Translations under genes and position numbers: made by a program | Assembly (NCBI GenBank): GCA_003024985.2 | Contig: PXIH01S0000678.1 | Length of the DNA: 57,665 bases | Direction: 5' to 3' (one strand) | DNA from: Euperipatoides rowelli | Lineage: Eukaryota; Onychophora; Udeonychophora; Euonychophora; Peripatopsidae | The notes under the pieces: generated by a model | What the model was told of the DNA's origin: nothing | Database searches by the model: none | Seen by the model: only the letters and a program-made list of their open reading frames with translations | In this document: positions 8,859 to 18,961 of the stretch, piece after piece | Position numbering within the stretch: the first letter of the stretch is position 1 | How the letters are laid out: each line of letters opens with the position of its first letter

Positions 8859-10463
8859 ATGAATCAAGTTAAACTTAATAAGCTAATAAACAAAGTAGCA
8901 TTTTTTTTTATTAGCTTAACTACCTACCTAATAATAGGTATATTATTTTTTTTAATCTTTTATATAATATACAAATCTTTATTTTTTAAAGAAATAAAGC
9001 AAACTCAGTTTTTGAATGAGAATGAATATTTTGTACCATTTAAGAGTAATAATAAAACTGAAGAGCTTATTTTTATTGTAAATAAACACATAAATACAAA
9101 TATATTGTCAATAAAAGACATTTATAACATATATAATAGAAAAATATCACACTGGGGAAAAATAACAGATCAATCCATAGATACCATGGTAGTTGTTTTA
9201 AATGAAAAAACTCATGAAGCTAGTAGAATAATCTTAGATACTCTCATAGAAAACAAAGAGTTTAAAAAAAAACATATAAAAATAATACAAACAGAAGAAG
9301 AATTACTAAATACAATAAACAACAACAAAGGTGCAATAGGACATATTAAAGCAAAAGATTTTAAGTATCTTCCAATGAAAAAGTATAAAAATATAAAAAC
9401 CTTAAAGATTAAGATATTTTCATTACTTATAAATCAAAAAATTTTAAAGAAAAATGAAAGTAAAATATTAACTTCTATGCCTCTTAAAGATGTACAAGCT
9501 TTATTAAAGGAAAACATAAAATGGTTACAAATAGTAAATAAAGATATCCCTACAATACACATAGAATACAAACTCCAAAATGACGAAATTAGAAATTTTA
9601 AAAATAAAAATATTCTAATAGAAGAGAATCCTTTAAAAATAATAAAAAACATTGATGAAAATATTGGAGCAATTGCAGTTGTGCCCTGGCACTATTTTTA
9701 TAAATACAATAACATCAATTTTTTAACAATGGACTTTGAAGAATATTCAACTCCACTAAATTTTAATTTTATTTTTTCATCTCCAAGAGGAGCAGGGGCA
9801 TATGGAGGAATATCCTATTTAATACTAAATACACTTTACGTAATAACATTAACAATTATTATTTCTGTTATCATAGGGGTTTCAACAGGAATAATGTTGA
9901 CAGAATACTATTATAATAAAGTAATTGTTTACAAAATAATTTCTTTAAGTGTAGAAACATTATCTGCTATTCCAGCAATAATTTTTGGCTTATTTGGACT
10001 TATGTTCTTTGTTCCTATTCTAGGCATGGGAATGCTTTCAGGAGCCATTACAAGTTCATTAATGATACTACCAATGATAATCAAAACAACAGAAGAAGCT
10101 TTTAAGGCTATCCCTAAATCATATAAATATGCATCTCTTGCCTTAGGAGCAAACAAAACAGAAACAATTCTAAAAATTATGCTTCCAGCTGCAACTCCTG
10201 GAATACTAACAGGCATAATCCTTGCAACAGGACGCGCCTTAGGAGAAACAGCTGTACTGTTATTTACTATGGGAACAAACTTAGGACTTGCTGAAAGTTT
10301 AAGAGAGCCTGCTAGGAATTTAACTGTACACTTATTATTGATTTTTCAAGAAGGTTACATCAATAAAGGATTTGGAACAGCAGCAATTTTAATAATAATA
10401 ATACTTTTTATTAATATAATATCAAAATTCCTAATAAACAAATTATATAAGGTAAATAAATGA
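8859..10463 (+). CDS. pstA: Phosphate ABC transporter permease PstA with inserted PstS-like periplasmic domain
   Basis: At 534 residues this is nearly twice the usual PstA length (about 280-300). Residues about 15-40 form TM1; about 45-300 form a soluble, presumably periplasmic domain; about 305-530 carry the remaining helices and the permease loop [19 protein letters not shown] followed by [15 protein letters not shown]. The inserted domain resembles Pst[19 protein letters not shown] matches EDLGKILNGTITNWKKLGG of the PstS in this operon, and [14 protein letters not shown] matches SSIGYIGMGYIKN. A second, weaker pair ([31 protein letters not shown]) follows, suggesting an internal duplication. 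The stop overlaps the pstB start by four bases. Confidence 0.93.
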   Translation: MNQVKLNKLINKVAFFFISLTTYLIIGILFFLIFYIIYKSLFFKEIKQTQFLNENEYFVPFKSNNKTEELIFIVNKHINTNILSIKDIYNIYNRKISHWGKITDQSIDTMVVVLNEKTHEASRIILDTLIENKEFKKKHIKIIQTEEELLNTINNNKGAIGHIKAKDFKYLPMKKYKNIKTLKIKIFSLLINQKILKKNESKILTSMPLKDVQALLKENIKWLQIVNKDIPTIHIEYKLQNDEIRNFKNKNILIEENPLKIIKNIDENIGAIAVVPWHYFYKYNNINFLTMDFEEYSTPLNFNFIFSSPRGAGAYGGISYLILNTLYVITLTIIISVIIGVSTGIMLTEYYYNKVIVYKIISLSVETLSAIPAIIFGLFGLMFFVPILGMGMLSGAITSSLMILPMIIKTTEEAFKAIPKSYKYASLALGANKTETILKIMLPAATPGILTGIILATGRALGETAVLLFTMGTNLGLAESLREPARNLTVHLLLIFQEGYINKGFGTAAILIIIILFINIISKFLINKLYKVNK

Positions 10464-11236
10464 TAATAAAACAACAAAACGAAGAAAATATAATAGAAAC
10501 ACAAAGTTTAAATCTATTTTATGGTGTATTTCAGGCATTACGTGATATTAATATAAATATCTTAAAAAACAGTATTACAGCTCTTATTGGACCATCTGGC
10601 TGTGGTAAGTCCACATTTTTAAGAACTCTTAACCGAATGAATGATTTAGTTGAAGGTGTAAGGATAGAAGGTAAGGTAATATACAATAAAAAAAATATTT
10701 ATAAACAAAATTTTGATGTACTAGAACTTCGAAAAAAAATAGGAATGGTTTTTCAAACACCCAATCCTTTTTTAATGTCAGTTTATGAAAATATAAGCTA
10801 TGGACCAAAAATACATGGAATAAAAAACAAAAAAAAATTAAACGAAATTGTTGAACAATCACTTAAAAAAGCAGCATTATGGAATGAAGTTAAAGATAAG
10901 TTAAATACTAATGCATTAAGCTTGTCCGGAGGACAACAACAAAGGCTATGCATTGCAAGAACCTTAGCAATTGAACCTAATGTAATTTTAATGGATGAAC
11001 CTACATCATCCCTTGATCCTATTTCAACAGGAAAAATTGAAGAACTTATAATGAATTTAAAGGAAAGTTATACAATAATTATTGTAACACACAATATGCA
11101 ACAAGCTGGTAGAATATCTGATAAAACAGCTTTCTTCTTAAACGGACTCATTGAGGAAGAAGGCCAAACAGACAATATCTTTTTCAATCCTAAGAACATA
11201 AAAACAGAAGAATACATAACGGGTAAATTTGGTTAA
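10460..11236 (+). CDS. pstB: Phosphate ABC transporter ATP-binding protein PstB
   Basis: The 258-residue cytoplasmic ATPase powers the PstCA permease. Walker [10 protein letters not shown] is at residues 44-52, the ABC signature LSGGQQQR near 154-161, Walker [10 protein letters not shown] near 174-182 and the H-loop THNMQQA after it. Length and motif order are canonical for PstB. Its ATG lies within the pstA stop (ATGA overlap), giving translational coupling and balanced stoichiometry. It ends two bases from the convergent ZIP gene, with no room for a separate terminator. Confidence 0.97.
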   Translation: MIIKQQNEENIIETQSLNLFYGVFQALRDININILKNSITALIGPSGCGKSTFLRTLNRMNDLVEGVRIEGKVIYNKKNIYKQNFDVLELRKKIGMVFQTPNPFLMSVYENISYGPKIHGIKNKKKLNEIVEQSLKKAALWNEVKDKLNTNALSLSGGQQQRLCIARTLAIEPNVILMDEPTSSLDPISTGKIEELIMNLKESYTIIIVTHNMQQAGRISDKTAFFLNGLIEEEGQTDNIFFNPKNIKTEEYITGKFG

Positions 11237-11238
11237 TT

Positions 11239-12045
11239 TTAAGATAATGATACATCAAGAAACATCATCAATGCAAAACCTATAATAGCAAAGATAGTGG
11301 GAGTTTTATTGTCTTTAATCTTCTTAGACTCAGGTATTAACTCTTCTATTGAAACATAAATCATAGTACCAGCTGCAAAAGCTAGTGCAAAAGGAAGTAA
11401 CTGTGTAAACACAGTTACAGCCAAAGCACCTAAAACTCCACCTAATATTTCAATTAAACCAGAAAGTTGCCCATAGTTAAAACTTTTCCACACAGAAACC
11501 TTTCCTCTTCTAAGAGGTAAAGAAATTGCAGCACCCTCCGGAATATCTTGAATGCCAATCCCAATTGTAAGTCCAATTGCTGCCATTAAGGTTTCAACAG
11601 AAGAATTGCTAGCCAAAGCACCAAAAGCAACTCCCACAGAAATACCTTCAGGAAAATTGTGTAATGTTATAGCAAAAAGCAATAAAAACTTATTCTTACC
11701 ATGCCTAGTTAAATCTTTATCTATATATTTTAAATCATTAATATCTGGCATAGATTTATCTATTAAATAAATAAAAAAAGCACCTAACAAAAAACCAAAT
11801 AAAGCTGGAAACCACTTGATATAGCCTAATTGAATAGCTAGCTCAATTGAGGGATTAATTAATGAGAAAAAACTAGCTGCTATCATAATACCAGCTGCAA
11901 ATCCTAACATAGCATCTAAGATTTTGTTATCTACTTTTTTAAAAAAGAAAACAGCCGCTGATCCTAATGTAGTACAAGACCAAGTAAAAATACTTCCCAT
12001 AAAACCTAACAATACAGGATGCTGTTGTAACAAAAAATCCATCAT
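11239..12045 (-). CDS. ZIP family divalent metal transporter (GufA-like)
   Basis: The 268-residue membrane protein has about eight hydrophobic helices and the paired ZIP metal-binding motifs HNFPEGISVGVAFGA (TM4) and GIQDIPEGAAISLPL (TM5), the latter in the GufA subfamily form. Zinc, iron or manganese import is the family role; the metal cannot be told from sequence, though manganese is plausible because Borrelia relies on Mn rather than Fe. The ATG begins one base after the alaS stop, and its ribosome site (ggagaggt) lies inside the last alaS codons, so it is translationally coupled to alaS. ATG 12042 is a possible alternative start. Confidence 0.92.
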   Translation of the reverse strand: MMDFLLQQHPVLLGFMGSIFTWSCTTLGSAAVFFFKKVDNKILDAMLGFAAGIMIAASFFSLINPSIELAIQLGYIKWFPALFGFLLGAFFIYLIDKSMPDINDLKYIDKDLTRHGKNKFLLLFAITLHNFPEGISVGVAFGALASNSSVETLMAAIGLTIGIGIQDIPEGAAISLPLRRGKVSVWKSFNYGQLSGLIEILGGVLGALAVTVFTQLLPFALAFAAGTMIYVSIEELIPESKKIKDNKTPTIFAIIGFALMMFLDVSLS

Positions 12046-12046
12046 C

Positions 12047-13837
12047 TTATTTACCTCTCCTTAATACTGCTTTTATTCGTCTAATACCAGATGATGAAGA
12101 TTGTTCTTTGATAATTTTAAAAATTCCAAGCTCATTAGTATTATCAACATGTGGTCCGCCACATACCTCAATAGAAAAATCTCCTATCTCATAAACACTT
12201 ACCATTTCATCATATTTTTCATCGAATAAAGCCATTGCCCCTTTATCTTTAGCTGTCTCAAGTTTCACAATAGATTTAACAACAATAAGTTCTTTTTTAA
12301 TTTGCAAATTTACTAGATTTTCAACTTTTTTAAGTTCTTCATCAGTCATTTTATTTGGATGAACAAAATCAAATCTAAGTCTTTCAACAGTAATATTACT
12401 CCCTCTTTGTTTTACATGAGAACCTAGTACAATTTGCAAAGCCTTTTGTAAAAGATGAGTTGCAGTATGAAGTCTTGTAGTTTCAAGCTCATGATCTGCA
12501 AGCCCACCTTTAAAAATCTTAGTAGCTCCCTGCTTTGATATTTCTTGATGTTTTTTGAAATACTCTCTAAATTCATCTGTATTAACAATGAAACCATTTT
12601 CATTTGCAAGCTCTTCTGTCACCTCAATTGGAAAACCATACGTATCGTAAAGTCTAAAAGCAAGTTCTCCAGGTATAATTTTATCATTTTCATATTCCTT
12701 CATGTTTTTTAATAATTCATGTTCACCTTGCTTTAAAGTCACAAAAAATTTCTCTTCTTCAACTCTCAACTCTTTTTTAATAAAGTCACTTTTAATTGCA
12801 AGTTCATCATAAAAATCCTTATAAGTATTAGCAATACTAGAAACAAGACTAGACAGAAAATAACCTGTAATTCCAAGCTTTCTACCATATCTAATAGCTC
12901 TCCTAATTATCCTTCTCAAAACATAACCTTGCCCAAGGTTTGAAGGTAATACAGAAAGATCATCAGCTAAAATGAAACTACTTGCCTTTATATGATCAGC
13001 AATTATTCTAATATATCTATCATCTTCTGCATTTACTCCATAAGTTTTTCCAGATACTCTTTCTATTGCAATAATAATCTTTTGGAATGCCTCTGTACTA
13101 TAAACAGACTCCTTGCCTTGTAAAAAAGTTACAGTCCTCTCAACTCCCATTCCTGTGTCTACACATTTTCTCATAAGCTCTTTATATTTACCGTTCTCAA
13201 GCTTGTTATATTGCATAAATACGTTATTCCAAAGCTCAAGATATTTTCCACAAGAACATGTAATGTCGCAATTCAAAGAGCACTTTTCTTTACCTGTGTC
13301 AACAAAAACTTCTGTATCCGGTCCACAAGGTCCAGTTAATCCAACAGGACCCCAAAAATTATGATTTTTGCCTAAAAAATATATTCGATCTTCATTAATA
13401 CCTAATGATTTCCAAATAGCAACTGTTTCAAAATCCTTTGGAATACCCTCTTCACCCAAAAAGACGCTTATATAAAGTTTTTCTATTGGAATATTTAAAT
13501 AATCTTTTGAAGTTAAAAATTCAAAACTATATTCAACAGCTTCTTTTTTAAAATAAGCTCCTAAGGACCAGTTACCAAGCATTTCAAAAAAAGTCAAATG
13601 ACTCAAATCGCCAACGCTATCAATATCGCCTGTTCTTAAACATTTTTGAACATTTACAAGGCGATTTCCCAAAGGGTGTTCAGCACCAAGTAAATATGGA
13701 ACAAGTGGTTGCATACCAGCCGTATTAAAAAGTGCAGAAGGATCATTCTCTGGAACCAAAGACTTTCCTATAATTTCAAAATGTCCTTTTGATTTAAAAA
13801 AACTTATGTATTTAGCCCGTAATTCACTTAATGTCAT
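12047..13837 (-). CDS. alaS: Alanyl-tRNA synthetase, short form lacking the C-terminal C-Ala domain
   Basis: The 596-residue enzyme charges tRNA-Ala. The class II catalytic core is at the N-terminus (FNTAGMQPLVPYLLG, GNWSLGAYFKKEA, TGMGVERT), followed by the helical tRNA-recognition domain. The editing domain carries both zinc-site elements, HTATH near residue 457 and CGGPHV near 565. Typical bacterial AlaRS is about 875 residues; the dimerisation/C-Ala region is absent and the protein ends right after the editing domain. I recall the B. burgdorferi enzyme as similarly short, so this is probably lineage-wide. The ATG directly follows the fliG1 stop codon (TAG-ATG). Confidence 0.96.
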   Translation of the reverse strand: MTLSELRAKYISFFKSKGHFEIIGKSLVPENDPSALFNTAGMQPLVPYLLGAEHPLGNRLVNVQKCLRTGDIDSVGDLSHLTFFEMLGNWSLGAYFKKEAVEYSFEFLTSKDYLNIPIEKLYISVFLGEEGIPKDFETVAIWKSLGINEDRIYFLGKNHNFWGPVGLTGPCGPDTEVFVDTGKEKCSLNCDITCSCGKYLELWNNVFMQYNKLENGKYKELMRKCVDTGMGVERTVTFLQGKESVYSTEAFQKIIIAIERVSGKTYGVNAEDDRYIRIIADHIKASSFILADDLSVLPSNLGQGYVLRRIIRRAIRYGRKLGITGYFLSSLVSSIANTYKDFYDELAIKSDFIKKELRVEEEKFFVTLKQGEHELLKNMKEYENDKIIPGELAFRLYDTYGFPIEVTEELANENGFIVNTDEFREYFKKHQEISKQGATKIFKGGLADHELETTRLHTATHLLQKALQIVLGSHVKQRGSNITVERLRFDFVHPNKMTDEELKKVENLVNLQIKKELIVVKSIVKLETAKDKGAMALFDEKYDEMVSVYEIGDFSIEVCGGPHVDNTNELGIFKIIKEQSSSSGIRRIKAVLRRGK

Positions 13838-15058
13838 CTATATAAATTCCTCATTTTTTCGATATATAAGAATTTGATTTTCTTGATCTTGATTAAGAAT
13901 ATAATTTAAAAAAACAGTTATTGTATTCTTTATTTCTTTTGTTTTTATACCTTGTAACCCAAATTCTTCATCTAAAACTAGAGTTTTTCTTCTTCTAGAA
14001 ATATTAAAAAGAATTTTATCTCTAATTTCATTGCTTTGACCTTTTATTATAATAGATATTTCCCTATCTGTAAATTTTCTTAAGATATTATGCAAATCAT
14101 TGTCTTTAATTCTTAGAACAATATTTATACCAAATAATTTTTCCTTAATCTCATTGTCCTTTATAGGATTTATCGACTGCATATCTATTCTATTTAAAAT
14201 CTCTCTTTCAGTATTAATATCCATATAGCTTAAAATATCAACAAGCACCTTAGAACCATCTATTTTTTGTGTTTTAATTTTGCCTTGAATTTCAAACTTT
14301 CTTTTTAAAACATTTGAAATAAATTCAACCATTTCATTATTAACTTTCTTAGGCTTAATCAACTCTTTTATAAATTCTTTTTTCTGCTTATTGTCAAACA
14401 TATAAAAAATAAATTTTTTCTGCTTTATAGTTAAATAACTAAAGATTATTACTAGAGTATTTATATGTTCAGTAGTAATTAACATCCACAACTGTTCATT
14501 TTCAATTTCTCTTAAATAACTAAAAGGAACAAAAAGTTCAAGTCCTGTAGCTTTTCTATAAATAACAGTAGCTTTCTGTTTACCTAATGTTTTATTTAAA
14601 AAATCATACGTAAAATTCTTATCGATTTTTATTTTGTTCTTTTCTCTACCTAAAATCTCAGTAAATTCTTTAATTATTATTTCTTTTTCTTCTGGAAAAA
14701 TATAATCAATCGTAGCTATCTCTCTTATTATCTCTGTTATCTCAGCTTCTTCAAGTTCTGATATTATTAAAGCAGCTCTATCTAGTCCTATAACTAAAAG
14801 ATATCTAGCTATCTTTGAAATGTAAGATTCTTTTCTTATAAAACCATTAATCCTGCCCACAGTTTGAGTAGTATCACTGAAATTGCTAATTTTTTTATTT
14901 TGTTTCCTTGTAAGATGTACCCACGTCTTTAAAAAAGAACCCTGCATTTTATTCTTAGAAGATAAATCTCTATTTATTGACTCTAATTCTATTTGTTCTA
15001 CCGTCTTTTCCTTTAAAGCTTTTACATTTTGATAAAGAGACAATCTAGGATCATGCAT
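13838..15058 (-). CDS. fliG1: Flagellar motor switch protein FliG, paralogue 1
   Basis: The 406-residue protein has FliG features: the LVIGLDRAALIISELEEAEITEIIREIA block, matching the N-terminal FliF-binding domain, a middle segment containing the TGLELFVPFSYLREIENEQLW motif, and an armadillo/C-terminal domain that is quite diverged. Borrelia has two FliG proteins. The copy next to alaS is FliG1 (BB_0221), which has been reported at one cell pole and as affecting motility, whereas FliG2 is the motor subunit in the main flagellar operon. Its ATG is two bases after the pgl stop, and the ribosome site (gaggt) lies in the end of pgl. It is longer than the usual 330-345 residues. Confidence 0.85.
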   Translation of the reverse strand: MHDPRLSLYQNVKALKEKTVEQIELESINRDLSSKNKMQGSFLKTWVHLTRKQNKKISNFSDTTQTVGRINGFIRKESYISKIARYLLVIGLDRAALIISELEEAEITEIIREIATIDYIFPEEKEIIIKEFTEILGREKNKIKIDKNFTYDFLNKTLGKQKATVIYRKATGLELFVPFSYLREIENEQLWMLITTEHINTLVIIFSYLTIKQKKFIFYMFDNKQKKEFIKELIKPKKVNNEMVEFISNVLKRKFEIQGKIKTQKIDGSKVLVDILSYMDINTEREILNRIDMQSINPIKDNEIKEKLFGINIVLRIKDNDLHNILRKFTDREISIIIKGQSNEIRDKILFNISRRRKTLVLDEEFGLQGIKTKEIKNTITVFLNYILNQDQENQILIYRKNEEFI

Positions 15059-15060
15059 TT

Positions 15061-15747
15061 TTAAACCTCTATATCTGTAATAATAAGTAAATTCTCATGC
15101 CCTTGCAATAATTTTACCGGACAATCATTAATAGCTACCTCAGTATTAGTAAAATTAATAAAGCTTTGTCTCTTAGCTTCACCAATAAAAATAAGTATAA
15201 TAGCTCTTGAGTTTAATATTGACTTGGGAGTTAAAGTTATTCTTTTAAGAGGTAGCTTTGTAGCATTGTATTCATACTGATACCCTTCCCTTTTGGAAAA
15301 CAATAATTTCCTAGATGGAAAAATTGAAGCAATGTGCCCATCCTCACCACTTGAAAAGACAGCTAAATCTAAATCTTTAAACCTCGAATTAAACTCAATA
15401 TTATAATTATAAATAGAATCACTCTCTAAATCTTTATTATAAATAAAAGGATGTAAGTTAGAAGAACTAACTAATTTTTTCAAGATCATTTTATCAAAAA
15501 AACTATCTTTTAAAAGTTTAAAATTACTATTGTTACTATCAAGATCTTCACAGCGTTCATCCACTAAAAAAAAGTGTGCTTTGTTAAAATCATGTTTTTT
15601 TTCCTCAAAAACATCCAATAAAGATATAATACTGCGCCCTCCACAAAGACCAATACTATTAAAATCATTTTTCTTCATATTATCTACAAAAAAATTATAA
15701 AATTTATCTTTAAGTTCTTGCTTTTTCTTAGAATAAAAAATCTCCAT
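15061..15747 (-). CDS. pgl: 6-phosphogluconolactonase (Pgl/GlcN6P isomerase family)
   Basis: The 228-residue product has the family landmarks GLCGGRSIISLLDVF near residue 33, AHFFLVDERCEDLDSNNSN near 78, DLAVFSSGEDGHIASIFP near 130 and LPLKRITLTPKSIL near 168. It would hydrolyse 6-phosphogluconolactone in the pentose phosphate pathway, in the cytosol. A role as a glucosamine-6-phosphate isomerase paralogue is possible but less likely at this length and with the VDERC block. It is preceded by a good ribosome site (aagg, six bases) and lies in a tight minus-strand operon with a SIMPL protein upstream and fliG1 downstream. Confidence 0.88.
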   Translation of the reverse strand: MEIFYSKKKQELKDKFYNFFVDNMKKNDFNSIGLCGGRSIISLLDVFEEKKHDFNKAHFFLVDERCEDLDSNNSNFKLLKDSFFDKMILKKLVSSSNLHPFIYNKDLESDSIYNYNIEFNSRFKDLDLAVFSSGEDGHIASIFPSRKLLFSKREGYQYEYNATKLPLKRITLTPKSILNSRAIILIFIGEAKRQSFINFTNTEVAINDCPVKLLQGHENLLIITDIEV

Positions 15748-15762
15748 AACTTACCTTATTTT

Positions 15763-16545
15763 TTATTTTGAATGGATAACAGTATATTTAACAACTGTAC
15801 TTAAGCTTAAAAGTTTCATAGGTAATGATACTTCAATGTGTTCATCCTGAGAAGGGACTGTAAGGAGACGATTGTCTATCACAATAACATCACTTAAAAC
15901 TACACTTTCAATTTTTCCTAAGTTCACATTCATATTTTTAGCACATTCCTGTGCTTTAATCCAAGCATCCTTTAAGGAAATTGCTAACATTCCAGATTTA
16001 AAATCATTCACTCTTGTACAAGAATAATAAACAGATGCTGATAAAATAGCATGAATTAATTTCTTTTTAAATTGCATATTTAAACTACTATCAATATTAA
16101 TAATAAAATTTCTATCCTGGAATAATTTCATTATTAATTCTATATTCCTCGTTTTTACCTCATAACCATACATACTTACTTGTCTCTTATTATCTCTATA
16201 AGAAACATCTAACCTGGGCATACTATCCAGTTCATTCTTAAGAAAACCAAGTGATAACATAGCTTTTTCTATCTCTTTTAAATAAAAAGCAATCATACTA
16301 CTATCCTTCTTAAAATCATCACTCAGTGGTAGATCTGTAATATAAAGACTCAATAAAGCATGATCAGCTTTAACTTCTTTTTCGCTAACTCCTGTTACAG
16401 TAACAGTACTTCTCTCTGGAGTCTTAACATCAAAAAAACTATTAAAAAAAAACAAACTACTAACTATAGTTATAAAACTAATTAGTAAAATTAATAGTCC
16501 TTGTACAATAATTAATACTCTTTTGTTTTTAAATATTGTTAACAT
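15763..16545 (-). CDS. SIMPL (DUF541) domain protein, membrane-anchored
   Basis: The 260-residue protein has an N-terminal hydrophobic segment (about residues 9-37) and then a SIMPL domain recognised by STVTVTGVSEKEVKADHALLSLYI, the KDAWIKAQECAKNM segment and the closing beta strands. SIMPL/DUF541 proteins are periplasmic or outer-membrane associated, of the BP26/OMP28 type; their biochemical role is not established. It heads a run of five minus-strand genes with only 15 bases before pgl, so it probably carries the operon promoter in 16546-16600. No catalytic motif is visible. Confidence 0.8.
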   Translation of the reverse strand: MLTIFKNKRVLIIVQGLLILLISFITIVSSLFFFNSFFDVKTPERSTVTVTGVSEKEVKADHALLSLYITDLPLSDDFKKDSSMIAFYLKEIEKAMLSLGFLKNELDSMPRLDVSYRDNKRQVSMYGYEVKTRNIELIMKLFQDRNFIINIDSSLNMQFKKKLIHAILSASVYYSCTRVNDFKSGMLAISLKDAWIKAQECAKNMNVNLGKIESVVLSDVIVIDNRLLTVPSQDEHIEVSLPMKLLSLSTVVKYTVIHSK

Positions 16546-16600
16546 TTTAAGAACCTCTCTAAATATTGTTAAATCTACTGTTTTATTTTAACATAAGCTA

Positions 16601-17608
16601 ATGCTTTTAAATAGAAAAATTGCAATTGCTCCAATGGTTGATGTTACTGATGAGCATTTCAGATACTTTATGCGACTTTTATCAAAAAAAGTATATTTAT
16701 ATACTCCAATGATATCTGCAAAGTCAATTATACTAGGAAATTTGGAAAAAGTTGTAAAACAAAATAGTCAAGACTCTCCTATTGGGATTCAAATTGCAAC
16801 AGCTTCTATTGAGGAAGCTTTAAAAGCTTTGGAGATACTAGAGAAAAACTTTAGTTTTGATGAATATAACTTAAACTTAGGTTGTCCTTCAGAAAAAGTA
16901 CAAGTAGCAAACTTTGGAGCAGTCCTAATGAAAAACCCCCAACTTACTGGCAAAGTCTTAAAAACACTAAAAGGACATACTAACAAACCTATTTCTATAA
17001 AATGTAGAATTGGCGTTAGAGATTCTTATAGTAACTATAAAAATGAAACTTACAATGAAATCAAAGATTTTGTCAATATAATGAAAACCTATGAAGTTGA
17101 AAATTTCACAATACATGCAAGAATTGCAATATTGAAAGGATTTTCCCCTAAAAATAATAGAAATATTCCCCCATTAAAACATGATTTTGTATATTTATTA
17201 AAAAAAGAAAATCCTGAACTTTTTATTGAAACAAATGGGGGTATTAAGACATACGACCAAATTGAAACGCATCTAAAGCATGTTGATTCTGTAATGATCG
17301 GCAGAGCAGCTTATGAAAATCCATATTTTATTGCACACTCTTGCCAAAAAGTGCTAAATGAAAATAATAAAATTCTAAATAGAGAAAAAATTTTATTAGA
17401 AATGTCAGAATACATAAGAACGTACAAAGGGCATTTATCCATCAATACTGTATTAAAACAATTAATGGGACTTGCTTATGCTAGTGAAGTAGCAAAAAAA
17501 TTTAGAACTGCTCTAACACCCCCATTTCCTAAACACTTAAAAAATCATGAAATTCTCTTAAAAGCAATAGAATGTTTGCCTTGTCATATTTTATACACTA
17601 ATTTTTAG
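16601..17608 (+). CDS. dus: tRNA-dihydrouridine synthase (DusA-like)
   Basis: The 335-residue flavoprotein reduces uridine to dihydrouridine in the tRNA D loop. It has the FMN-barrel start [16 protein letters not shown], the [10 protein letters not shown] motif with catalytic Cys95, [16 protein letters not shown] (the DusA-type substrate loop), NGGI and a phosphate-binding GRAAYENP. Motif spacing and the HARIAILKG loop favour DusA over DusB or DusC. The gene is divergent from the SIMPL gene, and its last 11 bases overlap the 3' end of serS on the other strand, leaving no space for a terminator. Confidence 0.93.
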   Translation: MLLNRKIAIAPMVDVTDEHFRYFMRLLSKKVYLYTPMISAKSIILGNLEKVVKQNSQDSPIGIQIATASIEEALKALEILEKNFSFDEYNLNLGCPSEKVQVANFGAVLMKNPQLTGKVLKTLKGHTNKPISIKCRIGVRDSYSNYKNETYNEIKDFVNIMKTYEVENFTIHARIAILKGFSPKNNRNIPPLKHDFVYLLKKENPELFIETNGGIKTYDQIETHLKHVDSVMIGRAAYENPYFIAHSCQKVLNENNKILNREKILLEMSEYIRTYKGHLSINTVLKQLMGLAYASEVAKKFRTALTPPFPKHLKNHEILLKAIECLPCHILYTNF

Positions 17609-18860
17609 GCTTAATGTAAGCAAAATTTGTGTATTTAACTAAACTGTTAGGAATTTTAATTCCGCCCTCTTTTGTTTGAAAATTTTCCATTATTGCTAAT
17701 AAAACTCTAGTTGTTGCAATCGCTGTCCCATTTATCATATGAGCAAACTGAACCTGTGCCTTAGCATCTTTATATCTAATTTGTAGTCTTCTAGCTTGAT
17801 AATCTGTACAATTAGAAGTTGAAGTAACTTCACCGTATTCACCAGTTTTTCCTCTTCCAGGCATCCATGCTTCAATATCATATTTCTTATAAGCTGGAGC
17901 ACCAAGATCAGCCAAACAAACATTCAAAACACGATAAGCAAGTCCAAGTTCGCTAAAAATTTCTTCTTCTATTGCTAAAAATTCATTATGGATCTTCTCA
18001 GATTCTTCCACTGCACACAAACAAAACATTTCAACTTTACTAAATTGATGAACTCTGTAAAGTCCCTTTGAATCTTGACCACTAGCTCCAGCTTCTTTGC
18101 GAAAACAATGAGAAAGTCCTGCCATTTTAATAGGCTCTCTTAAATTAATTATTTGATTACAAAAATATCCCCCAAGAGTAATTTCAGCTGTTCCTACAAG
18201 ATATTTATTACTACCTTCTATTTTATACATGTTACTCTCAGGCCCTCTGGGCGCAAAACCAAGTCCTTCTACAATATTTTCTTTTGCAATATCTGGAGTA
18301 ATAAATATATCAAAACCTTTATCTTTTAACTTGTTTATAACAAATTGTATGAGAGCTAATTCCAAAAAAACAGCTTCATTTTTAAGATAATAAAACTTAT
18401 TTCCACTAACTACACTTGCACGATCAAAGTCAATAATATCCAATGTTTCTCCAAGTTCCAAATGATTTTTTGGAGTAAAATCAAATTTAGGAAGTTCTCC
18501 AATCTTTTTTATTTCAATATTATCATTTTCACTATTACCAGCAGGAACATCAGCTGCTGTAATATTTGGAATCTTCTTATGCTCTTGTAAAAGTTCATTT
18601 TTCAAAGAAACAAGTTGTTCTTCTAAATTCTGTATTTCTAATTTTAATGCTTTGCCTGTTTCTATGTTAGATGTATGAAAGGTTTTATACTTAGAAGCAT
18701 TTTCATTCCTTTGAGCTTTAAGTTTGGCTATTGCTGTTATTAATCTCTTACGTGCAAGATCAAGCTCAATAAGCTTATTAACCTCAGCAGTCATACCTCT
18801 ATCCTTAATGTTTTTGGCAATTAAATCATAATTTTCTCTAATGAACTTTAAATCTAGCAT
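17598..18860 (-). CDS. serS: Seryl-tRNA synthetase
   Basis: The 420-residue class II synthetase starts with the antiparallel coiled-coil arm that clasps the long variable arm of tRNA-Ser (about residues 25-105). The catalytic domain follows with [21 protein letters not shown], a motif 2 loop [23 protein letters not shown] (residues around 265-290) and motif 3 [16 protein letters not shown]. Length and motif order are normal. It is convergent with dus with an 11-base overlap. The intergenic region 18861-18961 is shared with the divergent lipoprotein gene and contains AT-rich -10-like boxes. Confidence 0.97.
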   Translation of the reverse strand: MLDLKFIRENYDLIAKNIKDRGMTAEVNKLIELDLARKRLITAIAKLKAQRNENASKYKTFHTSNIETGKALKLEIQNLEEQLVSLKNELLQEHKKIPNITAADVPAGNSENDNIEIKKIGELPKFDFTPKNHLELGETLDIIDFDRASVVSGNKFYYLKNEAVFLELALIQFVINKLKDKGFDIFITPDIAKENIVEGLGFAPRGPESNMYKIEGSNKYLVGTAEITLGGYFCNQIINLREPIKMAGLSHCFRKEAGASGQDSKGLYRVHQFSKVEMFCLCAVEESEKIHNEFLAIEEEIFSELGLAYRVLNVCLADLGAPAYKKYDIEAWMPGRGKTGEYGEVTSTSNCTDYQARRLQIRYKDAKAQVQFAHMINGTAIATTRVLLAIMENFQTKEGGIKIPNSLVKYTNFAYIKPKN

Positions 18861-18961
18861 TTGTAATACCCTTAAATTATTTGATTAATTTCAATATACT
18901 TATAACTTCATTTTATTATATAATAAGATTATATGTAATCTAATGTTAAGGAACTATAACT

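Noticed and set aside
8472-8867. Minus-strand ORF of 131 codons inside pstC
   Set aside because: It is the antisense shadow of a conserved permease; it has no ribosome site or family resemblance. The same applies to other ORFs of 60-150 codons opposite or inside the called genes, such as 41549-42010 and 52281-52538.
12047-13837. alaS as a truncated pseudogene
   Set aside because: Catalytic and editing motifs are complete, the reading frame is tightly packed between neighbours, and I recall the short length as usual for the genus.
16601-17608. Loss of the catalytic cysteine in Dus (FGAVLM instead of FGACLM)
   Set aside because: The catalytic residue is the Cys of the NLGCP motif, present here as Cys95; the later Cys is not the active one.
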